A stretch of 9,435 nt of DNA from Bacteroidota bacterium (GTDB lineage Bacteria; Bacteroidota; Rhodothermia; Balneolales; Balneolaceae). Below, in pieces: positions 1 through 6,116 of the stretch. The stretch is from the NCBI GenBank assembly GCA_024635465.1, contig JAGXIS010000165.1, positions 1 through 9,435 of the forward strand, read 5' to 3'. The notes beneath the pieces were generated by a model. That model had not been told where the DNA came from, did not search any database, and saw only the letters and a program-made list of their open reading frames with translations. Numbering within the stretch: position 1 is the stretch's first letter; each line of letters opens with the position of its first letter. Position numbers and translations under genes: made by a program.

Positions 1-71
1 ATCATGGAGTAAGATTTAAAGCCGCTGATCTCCTGAATGAAATGGGGTCTAAAAACAAAACCTTTTATTAA
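1..71 (+). CDS. Possible 3' end of an unidentified gene (partial)
   Basis: One plus-strand frame (codons starting at base 3) stays open from the window edge to a TAA at 69-71 and would encode the last 22 residues of a protein ending in GSKNKTFY. The other two plus frames stop within the first 20 bases. The frame would end only two bases before the convergent rhodanese gene, which fits tightly packed convergent genes. The piece is too short to recognise a family. It could equally be non-coding sequence that happens to be open. No function is proposed. Confidence 0.35.
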   Translation, partial: HGVRFKAADLLNEMGSKNKTFY

Positions 72-73
72 AC

Positions 74-451
74 CTATTTGTTTGATTCAAACCCTGCACT
101 TACCAAATCTTCATATCCGCCAACATTAAAAACACTCTCAAACCCTTCTTTATCCAAAATTTGGGCAGCTTTTCCACTTCGGTTTCCGCTTCTGCAGTAT
201 AAATAGTAGGTTTTATTTTTATCCAGTGATTTAACACTCTCCTGAAAATCACCGTTTAGATAATCAATCTGATCATCAGTAAGCTTCAGATGACCTGCAT
301 CATACTCCTCTTTTGTACGGACATCAATGATGACACCTCTCTCCTTGTCTAATTTCTCTTTAAACTCCGCTGTACTGATGTCAAGATTCTTGGATTTGAA
401 CATAGTGTTTATTCGATTTTTGAGTTGTAGAATTATTTTGATAAATCCCAT
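74..451 (-). CDS. Single-domain rhodanese-like sulfurtransferase
   Basis: This small protein (125 residues from the first ATG) is a stand-alone rhodanese domain, a family that carries sulfane sulfur as a cysteine persulfide. The domain start is seen at VIIDVRTKEEYDAGHL (residues 40-55). The active-site loop is CRSGNRS, with Cys86 followed by the phosphate-like cradle and Arg91. The usual GHIxGAxNIP stretch after GH is replaced by a short charged insertion (LTDDQIDYLNGDF). Family members usually begin close to the domain, so the internal ATG at 403-401 (Met17, giving 109 residues) is a credible alternative start; neither start has a strong ribosome binding site. The gene lies 27 bases after the SLC13-type transporter gene and is probably co-transcribed with it. 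It most likely accepts or donates sulfur in the reduced-sulfur metabolism encoded next door. The partner is unknown. Confidence 0.88.
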   Translation of the reverse strand: MGFIKIILQLKNRINTMFKSKNLDISTAEFKEKLDKERGVIIDVRTKEEYDAGHLKLTDDQIDYLNGDFQESVKSLDKNKTYYLYCRSGNRSGKAAQILDKEGFESVFNVGGYEDLVSAGFESNK

Positions 452-478
452 AAAAATATCTTTCAGGTCAATGATTTA

Positions 479-2272
479 TCAGAAGAATGTAAAGTAAAAA
501 AACAGCACAGACACTAACAAAAATATGAGTGTCATGCCGCCACCCGCTTTAAAGTAATCAATTGTTTTGTATCCTCCTGCTGTCATCATTAAAGCATTCA
601 CTTGATGTGTAGGGAGAATGAATGAATTTCCGGCATTCACTGCTGCAAGTAATACCAGCGGTCTTGGATCTACACCGGCAAGCAGACCAATACTCACAAC
701 CAAAGGTGCTAAGACTACAACTGCTCCAACATTCGACATCACCAGTGAAAAAACAGTGGAAAGTATGGCGACTGAAAAAAGGAGAATTAGCAGATGACTT
801 CCTTCCACAACACTCATCACACCTCCTGCCAAAAATTCGGCGGTGCCACTATTTTGCATGGCAATTCCGAGTGGGATTAAACCAACCAATAAAAATACCA
901 CTTTCCATTCTATGGCATTATAGGCGTCCTGAATGGTCATTACATTTAACAGAACCATGACTATTGCACCGGTTAAAAATGAGATGGATATTGAAAATCC
1001 GCTCATCGCTAATACAATCGCTAAAAGGAAACTGCCTGACGCTTGCCATGTTTTAGAAGGGTCTTTTGATTCCACTGAAAAAGGAGTGGCCACGACAAAT
1101 GGATCTGTACTCTGTAGATTTTTTATATAATTCCATGTTCCATAGATGATAAAAGTATCTCCTGCATTAATGATATAGTCCGAAAAATCACCCCTTACAC
1201 GTTCTCCCTTACTGAAAAGCATGATGGGTTCGACAGAAAACTTTTTACGCATGGAGAACTCTCTGATACTATGACCCACTAACTCTGATCTTGGAGGTAC
1301 AATAACTTCAACAAAACCGGATTCATCCGGATCGCTCATATTTTCAAAAAGAGTAATATTTGTTACTGCTTCCAGCTTGTAGTTTTCTGCATACCTCTGT
1401 ATACGTTCATCATCGCCATAGAGTGCCATAGTATGCCCGGCAATCAGCTTCGTTTCTCTCCAAGGAGCGTAATTCACACTTTTTCCTACAGAAAGGGCTA
1501 ATATATTGACTTCATAATTGTTCCAGATTCCTGATTCTTCAATATTTTTGCCAACTAAACTACACCCGGTCGGAATCTTAAAGTATTGAATCTCTTTTTT
1601 GAGATTGAATGCTTTCATCACTTTCTCTTGTTCGGTAGTATCTGAAGTATTCGAATCAGAAGCTTTAGGTAGAAAGAATTTTCCAAAAAAGATAAAAAAG
1701 AGGATTGCGGAGAGTAGCAGTGCAACTCCTACCGGTGTTACAGCGAACAGACCATAAGGTTCAAGGTCTGCAGCTTCAAGAAGGTCGTTCGTTAAGATCA
1801 GGTGACCGGATCCAACCATTGTCAGTGTGCCACCGATAATAGCCATAAATCCTATCGGCATAATCATCTCTGAAACCGATACTTTAATTCTTCGGGATAT
1901 ATCAATGATACTGGGAAGAAAAAGTGCCGCTGCTCCAATATTTTGGATAACGCCGGACAATGTGCCAACAGATAGCGAAAGAGAACCTAAGACTGTCCTT
2001 TTTTCCGAACCTACACGTTTAAGAAGCCACTTAGAAAATCGCGACATCATCCCGGTTTTAGCTACACCTTCGCCCAGGATCATAACGGCAATCATGGCTA
2101 CAACTGCGTTACTCGAAAAACCGGATAAAGCCTCACTGCTGTTTAAAATACCACTCCAGCTGAGTGCAAGCATCGTTATTATAGCTGTTACATCAATGCG
2201 AATTTTCTCCGTAACTAGCATGATAATTGTAAAAGCCATAATGGCCAGTACGATCGCTATTTGTGGTTCCAT
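479..2272 (-). CDS. SLC13/DASS-family anion transporter with two RCK_C domains
   Basis: This 597-residue inner-membrane protein has the layout of the SLC13 (divalent anion:Na+ symporter) proteins that carry TrkA-C domains, a group that includes sulfate-related and SAC1-like members. Hydrophobic segments occupy about residues 4-200. A soluble central part (about 217-390) holds two RCK_C domains, with typical starts at FKIPTGCSLVGKNI (231-244) and EVIVPPRSELVGHSI (322-336). A second hydrophobic half occupies about 412-597. The two repeat-related helix-break motifs are seen as QNIGAAALFLP (110-120) and SNVGAVVVLAP (513-523), and the late motif PTHQVNALMMTAGGY is at 554-568. The substrate cannot be read from the sequence. 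The sulfur genes on both sides make sulfate, sulfite or thiosulfate plausible, in either direction. The gene sits downstream of the terminator that closes the persulfide dioxygenase operon, so it probably has its own promoter, and it precedes the small rhodanese gene by 27 bases. Confidence 0.9.
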   Translation of the reverse strand: MEPQIAIVLAIMAFTIIMLVTEKIRIDVTAIITMLALSWSGILNSSEALSGFSSNAVVAMIAVMILGEGVAKTGMMSRFSKWLLKRVGSEKRTVLGSLSLSVGTLSGVIQNIGAAALFLPSIIDISRRIKVSVSEMIMPIGFMAIIGGTLTMVGSGHLILTNDLLEAADLEPYGLFAVTPVGVALLLSAILFFIFFGKFFLPKASDSNTSDTTEQEKVMKAFNLKKEIQYFKIPTGCSLVGKNIEESGIWNNYEVNILALSVGKSVNYAPWRETKLIAGHTMALYGDDERIQRYAENYKLEAVTNITLFENMSDPDESGFVEVIVPPRSELVGHSIREFSMRKKFSVEPIMLFSKGERVRGDFSDYIINAGDTFIIYGTWNYIKNLQSTDPFVVATPFSVESKDPSKTWQASGSFLLAIVLAMSGFSISISFLTGAIVMVLLNVMTIQDAYNAIEWKVVFLLVGLIPLGIAMQNSGTAEFLAGGVMSVVEGSHLLILLFSVAILSTVFSLVMSNVGAVVVLAPLVVSIGLLAGVDPRPLVLLAAVNAGNSFILPTHQVNALMMTAGGYKTIDYFKAGGGMTLIFLLVSVLFFYFTFF

Positions 2273-2349
2273 ATTTCTTTGATCGGCTTTATTTGAATGG
2301 CAAACATTAGATCAGTTCTTGATAAGTTCTGATACTCTCTTTTGCATTC

Positions 2350-2365
2350 GATGAATGATTTCATC
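2350..2365. repeat. Inverted repeat upstream of the SLC13-type gene
   Basis: A perfect 6-4-6 inverted repeat, GATGAA-TGAT-TTCATC, lies in the gap between the dioxygenase terminator and the SLC13-type gene, about 78 bases before its start codon. Its size and geometry are those of an operator for a dimeric regulator, but its sequence is unlike the putative operators near the GntR gene. A weaker inverted repeat (ATCAG...CTGAT) lies at 2311-2333. No convincing -35/-10 pair was identified in this gap. Confidence 0.3.
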
Positions 2366-2389
2366 AGTTGTTTAAAAACACTTTTTCTT

Positions 2390-2421
2390 AAAAAAGGCGG
2401 TAATGCTCACATTACCGCCTT
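2390..2421 (-). terminator. Rho-independent terminator of the YeeE/YedE-dioxygenase operon
   Basis: A perfect 12-base-pair stem (AAGGCGGTAATG at 2394-2405 with CATTACCGCCTT at 2410-2421) closes a four-base loop. Read on the minus strand it runs directly into six T residues (2395 down to 2390), the classic intrinsic terminator form. It begins only eight bases after the stop codon of the persulfide dioxygenase gene, so it ends that transcript and separates it from the SLC13-type transporter gene. Confidence 0.9.
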
Positions 2422-2428
2422 ATTCTCT

Positions 2429-3835
2429 TTATCCTGAGACTGTTTCTTTATATTTGTCTATTTCATCATCAATTACGGTAACATTAAATCCATTTCTCTT
2501 CAGAAGTGCTGCTGCCACTGCAGATCTACCCCCTGCTTGACAATGGACGTAATGCTTATGATCCCGGGATAATTTCTCTATATTTGGCAGTAATCTCGTA
2601 TGTGCAATATTGATGGATCCATCGATATTGAATTCACTGTATTCTGACTGTTTCCGCACATCCAGTAAAACATCATCCTCATCCATGATATCAATATCCG
2701 AGAACTTTATATCTTCAAGTGTCTCTATGTCCCCTTCTTGATTTTTATAGTTCTGAAAATCTTTTAAGGTCACATAACCTACTACGTTATCCAACCCGAT
2801 ACGATAAAGATCCAAAATCGCTTCCTCTACTTGGTATTCATCGACCAAGAGAATGATTTTTTCTTCTTCGGTTATGTATGATCCGGCAACCGTATTAAAC
2901 TGTTTGTTTAAGGGTGAAAGAAGAGAGCCGGGTACATGACCTTCATAAAATTCAGATCTTTCACGTGTATCCAACAATACGGTATCCTTCTTGCCTGCAA
3001 CTTCTTTCATCTCTTTGATCGTCAAACGGCGTGCTTTTGGAGGGCCTCCAATAACTGCCGGACCCATCTTATTATCTCTCTTCATCCTTGCAAAATAGAG
3101 AGGAGGTTCGGGTTGACCATCCAGTATAAATTTCACAAAATTATCTTCTGTCGTGGCAGCTTTTAGTGAATTATTATACTTCAGTTCATATCCTACTGTT
3201 GTCTTCGGAATTGCACCCAATGCCTTTCCGCATGCACTTCCCGCACCGTGGCCGGGCCATACCTGTACATATTCCGGTACATTCTTGAAGGTCTCTACTG
3301 TATTGAACAGTGTTCTGGCTGAAGGCTCCATTACATTTTTCTGTCCTGCTGCTGATTCTAACAGATCCGGGCGGCCTACATCACCTACAAAAACAAAATC
3401 ACCGGTAGCCACACCTAATGGTTCATTTGCTGTGGCGCCATCTGTAATAAAATAGCTAAGGTGCTCGGGTGTATGTCCGGGCGTGTGCCAGGCTTTAATG
3501 GTGATATTACCAATTTTAAATTCATCACCATCGGTCATCAGCTCAAAATTATAATCACTGTTTTTTAACCACTCATATTTCCAGTCTTTATCTCCTTCAT
3601 CAGAAGCATATACTTTTACTCCTCTCTCAGCAAATTCACGCAATCCTGAAATATAATCTGCGTGAATGTGTGTATCAGCCGCAGCTGTAATAGTAAGATT
3701 CTCTTTGGCGGCTGCATCAATATATTGATCGATATCTCTCATTGGATCAATGATGACTGCAGTTCCATTGGCTTGACACCCAATTAAGTATGCATATTGG
3801 GCTAATTTTTCGTCAAAAAATTGTTTGAAATACAT
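2429..3835 (-). CDS. CstB-like persulfide dioxygenase-rhodanese fusion
   Basis: This 468-residue, probably cytoplasmic enzyme joins a metallo-beta-lactamase-fold persulfide dioxygenase to two rhodanese-type domains. The dioxygenase part (about 1-250) shows the non-haem iron site: THIHAD (55-60), HTPGHTPEH (117-125), Asp152 in GDVGRPDL and His196 in WPGHG. Family members oxidise glutathione or other low-molecular persulfides to sulfite. The middle domain (about 270-365) keeps the rhodanese fold signatures (LLDTRERSEFYEGHVPGS) but has VDEYQ where the catalytic cysteine loop should be, so it is a pseudo-rhodanese. The last domain (about 372-465) has an intact loop, HCQAGGRS, with Cys432. The order dioxygenase, inactive rhodanese, active rhodanese is that of staphylococcal CstB, which makes thiosulfate from persulfide. 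The start is well supported by a strong Shine-Dalgarno site. The gene is the last of an operon with two YeeE/YedE genes. Confidence 0.94.
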   Translation of the reverse strand: MYFKQFFDEKLAQYAYLIGCQANGTAVIIDPMRDIDQYIDAAAKENLTITAAADTHIHADYISGLREFAERGVKVYASDEGDKDWKYEWLKNSDYNFELMTDGDEFKIGNITIKAWHTPGHTPEHLSYFITDGATANEPLGVATGDFVFVGDVGRPDLLESAAGQKNVMEPSARTLFNTVETFKNVPEYVQVWPGHGAGSACGKALGAIPKTTVGYELKYNNSLKAATTEDNFVKFILDGQPEPPLYFARMKRDNKMGPAVIGGPPKARRLTIKEMKEVAGKKDTVLLDTRERSEFYEGHVPGSLLSPLNKQFNTVAGSYITEEEKIILLVDEYQVEEAILDLYRIGLDNVVGYVTLKDFQNYKNQEGDIETLEDIKFSDIDIMDEDDVLLDVRKQSEYSEFNIDGSINIAHTRLLPNIEKLSRDHKHYVHCQAGGRSAVAAALLKRNGFNVTVIDDEIDKYKETVSG

Positions 3836-3841
3836 ATTGTT

Positions 3842-3848
3842 CTCCTTT
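3842..3848 (-). promoter_or_regulatory. Strong ribosome binding site of the persulfide dioxygenase gene
   Basis: On the minus strand AAAGGAG stands six bases before the ATG at 3835-3833. It fixes this start codon and shows that the organism uses Shine-Dalgarno sites at least for some genes. Confidence 0.8.
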
Positions 3849-3868
3849 ATCTGTTATTAATGATTTTC

Positions 3869-4294
3869 TTAGTGGGGTAATTTATCCTTAATGACCCCAT
3901 AGGTGTATGTACCGGCTATTCCGGCTAAAATTGGTATGATCATCACAGTGATTCCACTACCAAGCAGTGCAAACATAGGTCCGGGGCACGCTCCCAATAG
4001 CGCCCATCCCAATCCAAAAAATGTACCTCCTACAATGTATCGGGTTACCTGAGTTGAATCTTTTGGTGGTATCGAAATTGGATTTCCTTCCAGGTCTTTT
4101 ACTTTAAATCGCTTTATGATCTGAATGGATATCATTCCAACCATGATTGCAAGACCAATGATCCCATACATATGGATAGAATCAAAACGAAACATTTCCT
4201 GTATGCGAAACCATGATACTACTTCTGTTTTCATCAGTACAAATCCGAATAGGGTACCAATGGACAAATATTTTAAATACTCTGAAAATTTCAT
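3869..4294 (-). CDS. YeeE/YedE-type sulfur transport protein, second half (DUF6691-like)
   Basis: This 141-residue membrane protein corresponds to one half of the YeeE/YedE (TsuA-type) sulfur-compound transporter family. It has about four hydrophobic segments (roughly 10-22, 42-60, 86-112, 115-134). The hallmark sequence GLGWALLGACPGP lies at 94-106, with Cys103 as the conserved cysteine thought to handle thiosulfate or persulfide sulfur in this family. It follows the other half-size gene by 19 bases and precedes the persulfide dioxygenase by 33 bases, so the three form an operon. The pair probably acts as a heteromeric channel or permease in the inner membrane. The split arrangement resembles the PmpA/PmpB pairs next to persulfide dioxygenases in other bacteria. 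The exact substrate is not shown by the sequence. Confidence 0.87.
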   Translation of the reverse strand: MKFSEYLKYLSIGTLFGFVLMKTEVVSWFRIQEMFRFDSIHMYGIIGLAIMVGMISIQIIKRFKVKDLEGNPISIPPKDSTQVTRYIVGGTFFGLGWALLGACPGPMFALLGSGITVMIIPILAGIAGTYTYGVIKDKLPH

Positions 4295-4313
4295 ACTCTT
4301 TTTGCTCTCTTAA

Positions 4314-4877
4314 TTATGTTAGAATGATTGGGTAGATCAAATAGGTCATGATCAATCCTCCGATGAAGAAACCAATAACGGCCAGGTATGAAGCTAACTG
4401 CAAATTGGATGTCCCCGAGATGGCATGTCCCGATGTACAACCACCGGCATAACGTGCTCCAAAACCGACCAAAAATCCTCCCAAAACCAATACTATGATG
4501 CCGGTTACAGAGCCTAAAGAACTCCAAGAAAAAAGTTCATTGGGCACATAACCATTAAAATCCGTAATTCCCAGACCTTGTAGATCTGTAATGGTTGATT
4601 GTGCAAGTGCGATAGGTTCCGGATTGGTAAAGACATATCCACCCAGAAATCCACCCACAACAGAACCTGTTAAAAAAGTGAGATTCCATCTCCCAATTTC
4701 TATCCAGTCGTAATTAAAAAATTCAACATTGCCGAAATTGCATGCTGCACAAGCATGACGAAGATTTGATGACACTCCAAACACTTTTCCACCCACTAGC
4801 AGTAGCAAGGGAACTGTTAATCCGATAATAGGGCCTCCTATGTACCAAGGCCATGGTTGCGATAAAAATTCAATCAT
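4314..4877 (-). CDS. YeeE/YedE-type sulfur transport protein, first half
   Basis: This 187-residue membrane protein is the first gene of the sulfur operon. Its C-terminal part carries the YeeE/YedE signature RYAGGCTSGHAISG (142-155) with Cys147. The N-terminal half carries a second cysteine pair in RHACAACNFG (40-49; Cys43 and Cys46), also seen in the subgroup that works with the DUF6691-like partner. Hydrophobic segments lie at about 12-30, 66-84, 120-140 and 160-185. Members of the family take up thiosulfate (TsuA) or are linked to persulfide handling (PmpA). The ATG at 4877-4875 sits about 26 bases after the predicted transcription start, in an A-rich leader without a clear Shine-Dalgarno site. 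A dre-like palindrome overlapping the -35 box of its promoter points to repression by the divergently encoded GntR protein. Confidence 0.9.
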   Translation of the reverse strand: MIEFLSQPWPWYIGGPIIGLTVPLLLLVGGKVFGVSSNLRHACAACNFGNVEFFNYDWIEIGRWNLTFLTGSVVGGFLGGYVFTNPEPIALAQSTITDLQGLGITDFNGYVPNELFSWSSLGSVTGIIVLVLGGFLVGFGARYAGGCTSGHAISGTSNLQLASYLAVIGFFIGGLIMTYLIYPIILT

Positions 4878-4909
4878 CTTTTTGTTTATTTATTTATTGT
4901 TTCTGACCT

Positions 4910-4938
4910 AAGATAAAATAAATGTATCTACTTGTCAA
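4910..4938 (-). promoter_or_regulatory. Promoter of the YeeE/YedE-dioxygenase operon
   Basis: On the minus strand a consensus -35 box TTGACA (4938-4933) is followed, after exactly 17 bases, by TATCTT (4915-4910). Transcription would start near 4903, about 26 bases before the first YeeE/YedE ATG. The -35 box lies inside the 16-base palindrome at 4930-4945, so a protein bound there would block RNA polymerase. Confidence 0.7.
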
Positions 4939-4945
4939 TACAAGT
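4930..4945. promoter_or_regulatory. Candidate GntR operator 1 (dre-like palindrome)
   Basis: ACTTGT-CAAT-ACAAGT is a perfect inverted repeat with six-base arms. Read on the minus strand (ACTTGTATTGACAAGT) it matches 12 of 16 positions of ACTGGTCTAGACCAGT, a form of the dre site bound by DasR, a HutC-subfamily GntR protein; that site is quoted from memory. A HutC-type gene lies next to it and a near copy lies at 5065-5080. The site covers the -35 box of the sulfur operon promoter, which predicts repression. Binding itself is inferred. Confidence 0.65.
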
Positions 4946-5064
4946 TAAATTCTCTTTTCTTTTTGGTAAGGAGCAGGTTGATATTAAGTGTTCTATATCC
5001 AGTCACTTATATCTTTCTAATAATTTAATGGATCTCTTCATACCGCACCGGTATTGTTCAAATA

Positions 5065-5080
5065 ACATGTAAATACAAGT
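5065..5080. promoter_or_regulatory. Candidate GntR operator 2
   Basis: ACATGT-AAAT-ACAAGT matches operator 1 in the same orientation at 14 of 16 positions and shares its uninterrupted AATACAAGT. It ends one base before the -35 box of the gntR promoter. A second, overlapping palindrome, ACAAGTATTGATACTCGT (5075-5092; arms match at 7 of 8 pairs), is centred on that -35 box. It shares GTATTGA with the minus-strand reading of operator 1, so the true binding register here may be either one. Both predict autoregulation of the GntR gene. Confidence 0.55.
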
Positions 5081-5081
5081 A

Positions 5082-5110
5082 TTGATACTCGTCAAGGTTT
5101 TAATTATAAT
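5082..5110 (+). promoter_or_regulatory. Promoter of the gntR gene
   Basis: TTGATA (5082-5087) and a perfect TATAAT (5105-5110) are separated by 17 bases. The predicted start near 5117 gives a leader of about 20 bases to the ATG at 5137 but only about 11 to the in-frame TTG at 5128, which favours the ATG. Confidence 0.7.
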
Positions 5111-5136
5111 TAATGTATATAATTTAGTTGAAAATC

Positions 5137-5922
5137 ATGTTAAAAGAAGGAATACCGCGCCATACGCAAATCTCTCAGTGGCTCAGAACTGAAATAGAAG
5201 AGGGTACCTTTAAGCCGGATGATAAATTACCTTCCGAAAATGAGTTGGCTTCAAAATTTGATGTTAGCAGAGTAACGGTTCGACGCGCCCTTCAATCCCT
5301 TGAAAGTGCCTCCATTATCTACAGGTGTCAGGGTTTGGGGTCTTTTGTAAGTGAAGACAGAGCGGCTCACAATCTTGTAAAACTGACGGATTTTAACGAG
5401 GACATGTCCAACGCCGGACTCACCCCCTCTTCTATTGTAAGAAAATTTCAGACTGTTTCTGTACCCACCTGGCTAGCAGAGCAATTACAGATCGACGAAT
5501 CTTCCAAAGTCCTTCAAATCGATCGTTTGAGATTGGGCGACGGTGAACCCATTGCATTTGACGCTACCTGGTTACCTGTCAGATACGGACAATTACTCAA
5601 CGAAAAGGATCTGTCGAACTCAACAATTTACGACATCCTCGAAAAACAGTATGACATTCCTATACTTAAAGGATCTTACCGAATGTCTGCCGTTATTGCC
5701 GACGAAAATCTCTCAAATGAATTAAAAGTAGACCTCCATTCACCGCTTTTTCTCATCGACAGACTTACTTTCACAATCGGCGGTAAACCACTCTACTATC
5801 AAAAAAGATATTATAGAAATGATAAGGTTATCTATGAAATGACCTTAGAACGCTCTAATGACGACAAAAGTGGTACCCATGAACTACCCCTCAAAGAATT
5901 TTCACCTATTTTTAAATTGTAA
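5137..5922 (+). CDS. HutC/NagR-type GntR transcriptional regulator
   Basis: This 261-residue protein (from the ATG) has the two-domain form of the HutC subfamily of GntR regulators. A winged helix-turn-helix occupies about residues 5-72, with the signatures LPSENELASKFDVSRVTVRRAL and the wing YRCQGLGSFV. A UTRA effector-binding domain follows at about 95-240. The reading frame opens slightly upstream at TTG 5128, but the predicted transcription start favours ATG 5137. The only cysteine of the protein (Cys64) lies in the DNA-contacting wing. HutC relatives sense sugar phosphates, amino-acid derivatives and other small molecules through UTRA; the ligand here cannot be read from the sequence. 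The gene is divergent from the sulfur operon, and similar palindromes sit at both promoters, so it is probably an autoregulated repressor of the YeeE/YedE-dioxygenase operon. A terminator follows at 5997. Confidence 0.92.
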   Translation: MLKEGIPRHTQISQWLRTEIEEGTFKPDDKLPSENELASKFDVSRVTVRRALQSLESASIIYRCQGLGSFVSEDRAAHNLVKLTDFNEDMSNAGLTPSSIVRKFQTVSVPTWLAEQLQIDESSKVLQIDRLRLGDGEPIAFDATWLPVRYGQLLNEKDLSNSTIYDILEKQYDIPILKGSYRMSAVIADENLSNELKVDLHSPLFLIDRLTFTIGGKPLYYQKRYYRNDKVIYEMTLERSNDDKSGTHELPLKEFSPIFKL

Positions 5923-5996
5923 TTGGTACCTGTCCACTCTATTTGCCATTCGGACTATCCACGAAAAAAGCCTAAGCATTGCTCTTTACGATTAGT

Positions 5997-6027
5997 GACA
6001 GAATCAATTCTGATTCTGTCTATTTTT
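5997..6027 (+). terminator. Rho-independent terminator downstream of gntR
   Basis: A perfect 10-base-pair stem (GACAGAATCA at 5997-6006, TGATTCTGTC at 6011-6020) with a four-base loop is followed by TATTTTT. It lies 75 bases after the gntR stop codon and before the yajC promoter, so it separates the regulator from the housekeeping genes. The 74 bases between the gntR stop and this stem hold nothing recognisable. Confidence 0.8.
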
Positions 6028-6051
6028 AAATGGCTCAATATGCTGTAATAA

Positions 6052-6080
6052 TTGTTCTCGGATGTAGAATACGCTATATT
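6052..6080 (+). promoter_or_regulatory. Possible yajC promoter
   Basis: TTGTTC (6052-6057) and TATATT (6075-6080) are 17 bases apart and lie downstream of the gntR terminator. The predicted start would be about 30 bases before the yajC ATG. The -35 match is moderate. Confidence 0.4.
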
Positions 6081-6116
6081 TATAAGCTGAAATCTTCAAC
6101 TACTTAATGAACAATT

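Noticed and set aside
1827..2282. A 151-codon plus-strand frame opposite the start of the SLC13-type gene.
   Set aside because: It is an antisense shadow of conserved transporter sequence and has no recognisable domain.
4291..4527. A 78-codon minus-strand frame ending in the gap between the two YeeE/YedE genes.
   Set aside because: It overlaps the first YeeE/YedE gene in another frame, and that gene has clear family motifs. The composition (many Arg, His, Cys) is typical of a shadow frame.
3869..4877. The two YeeE/YedE genes as one frameshifted gene.
   Set aside because: Each has its own start, stop and family hallmark motif, and split pairs next to persulfide dioxygenases are a known arrangement.
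4978..5028. A 16-codon TTG-started frame with AAGGAG four bases upstream, encoding a hydrophobic peptide in the gntR upstream region.
   Set aside because: It lies upstream of the predicted gntR promoter, no promoter was seen for it, and an isolated short hydrophobic frame in AT-rich DNA is expected by chance.
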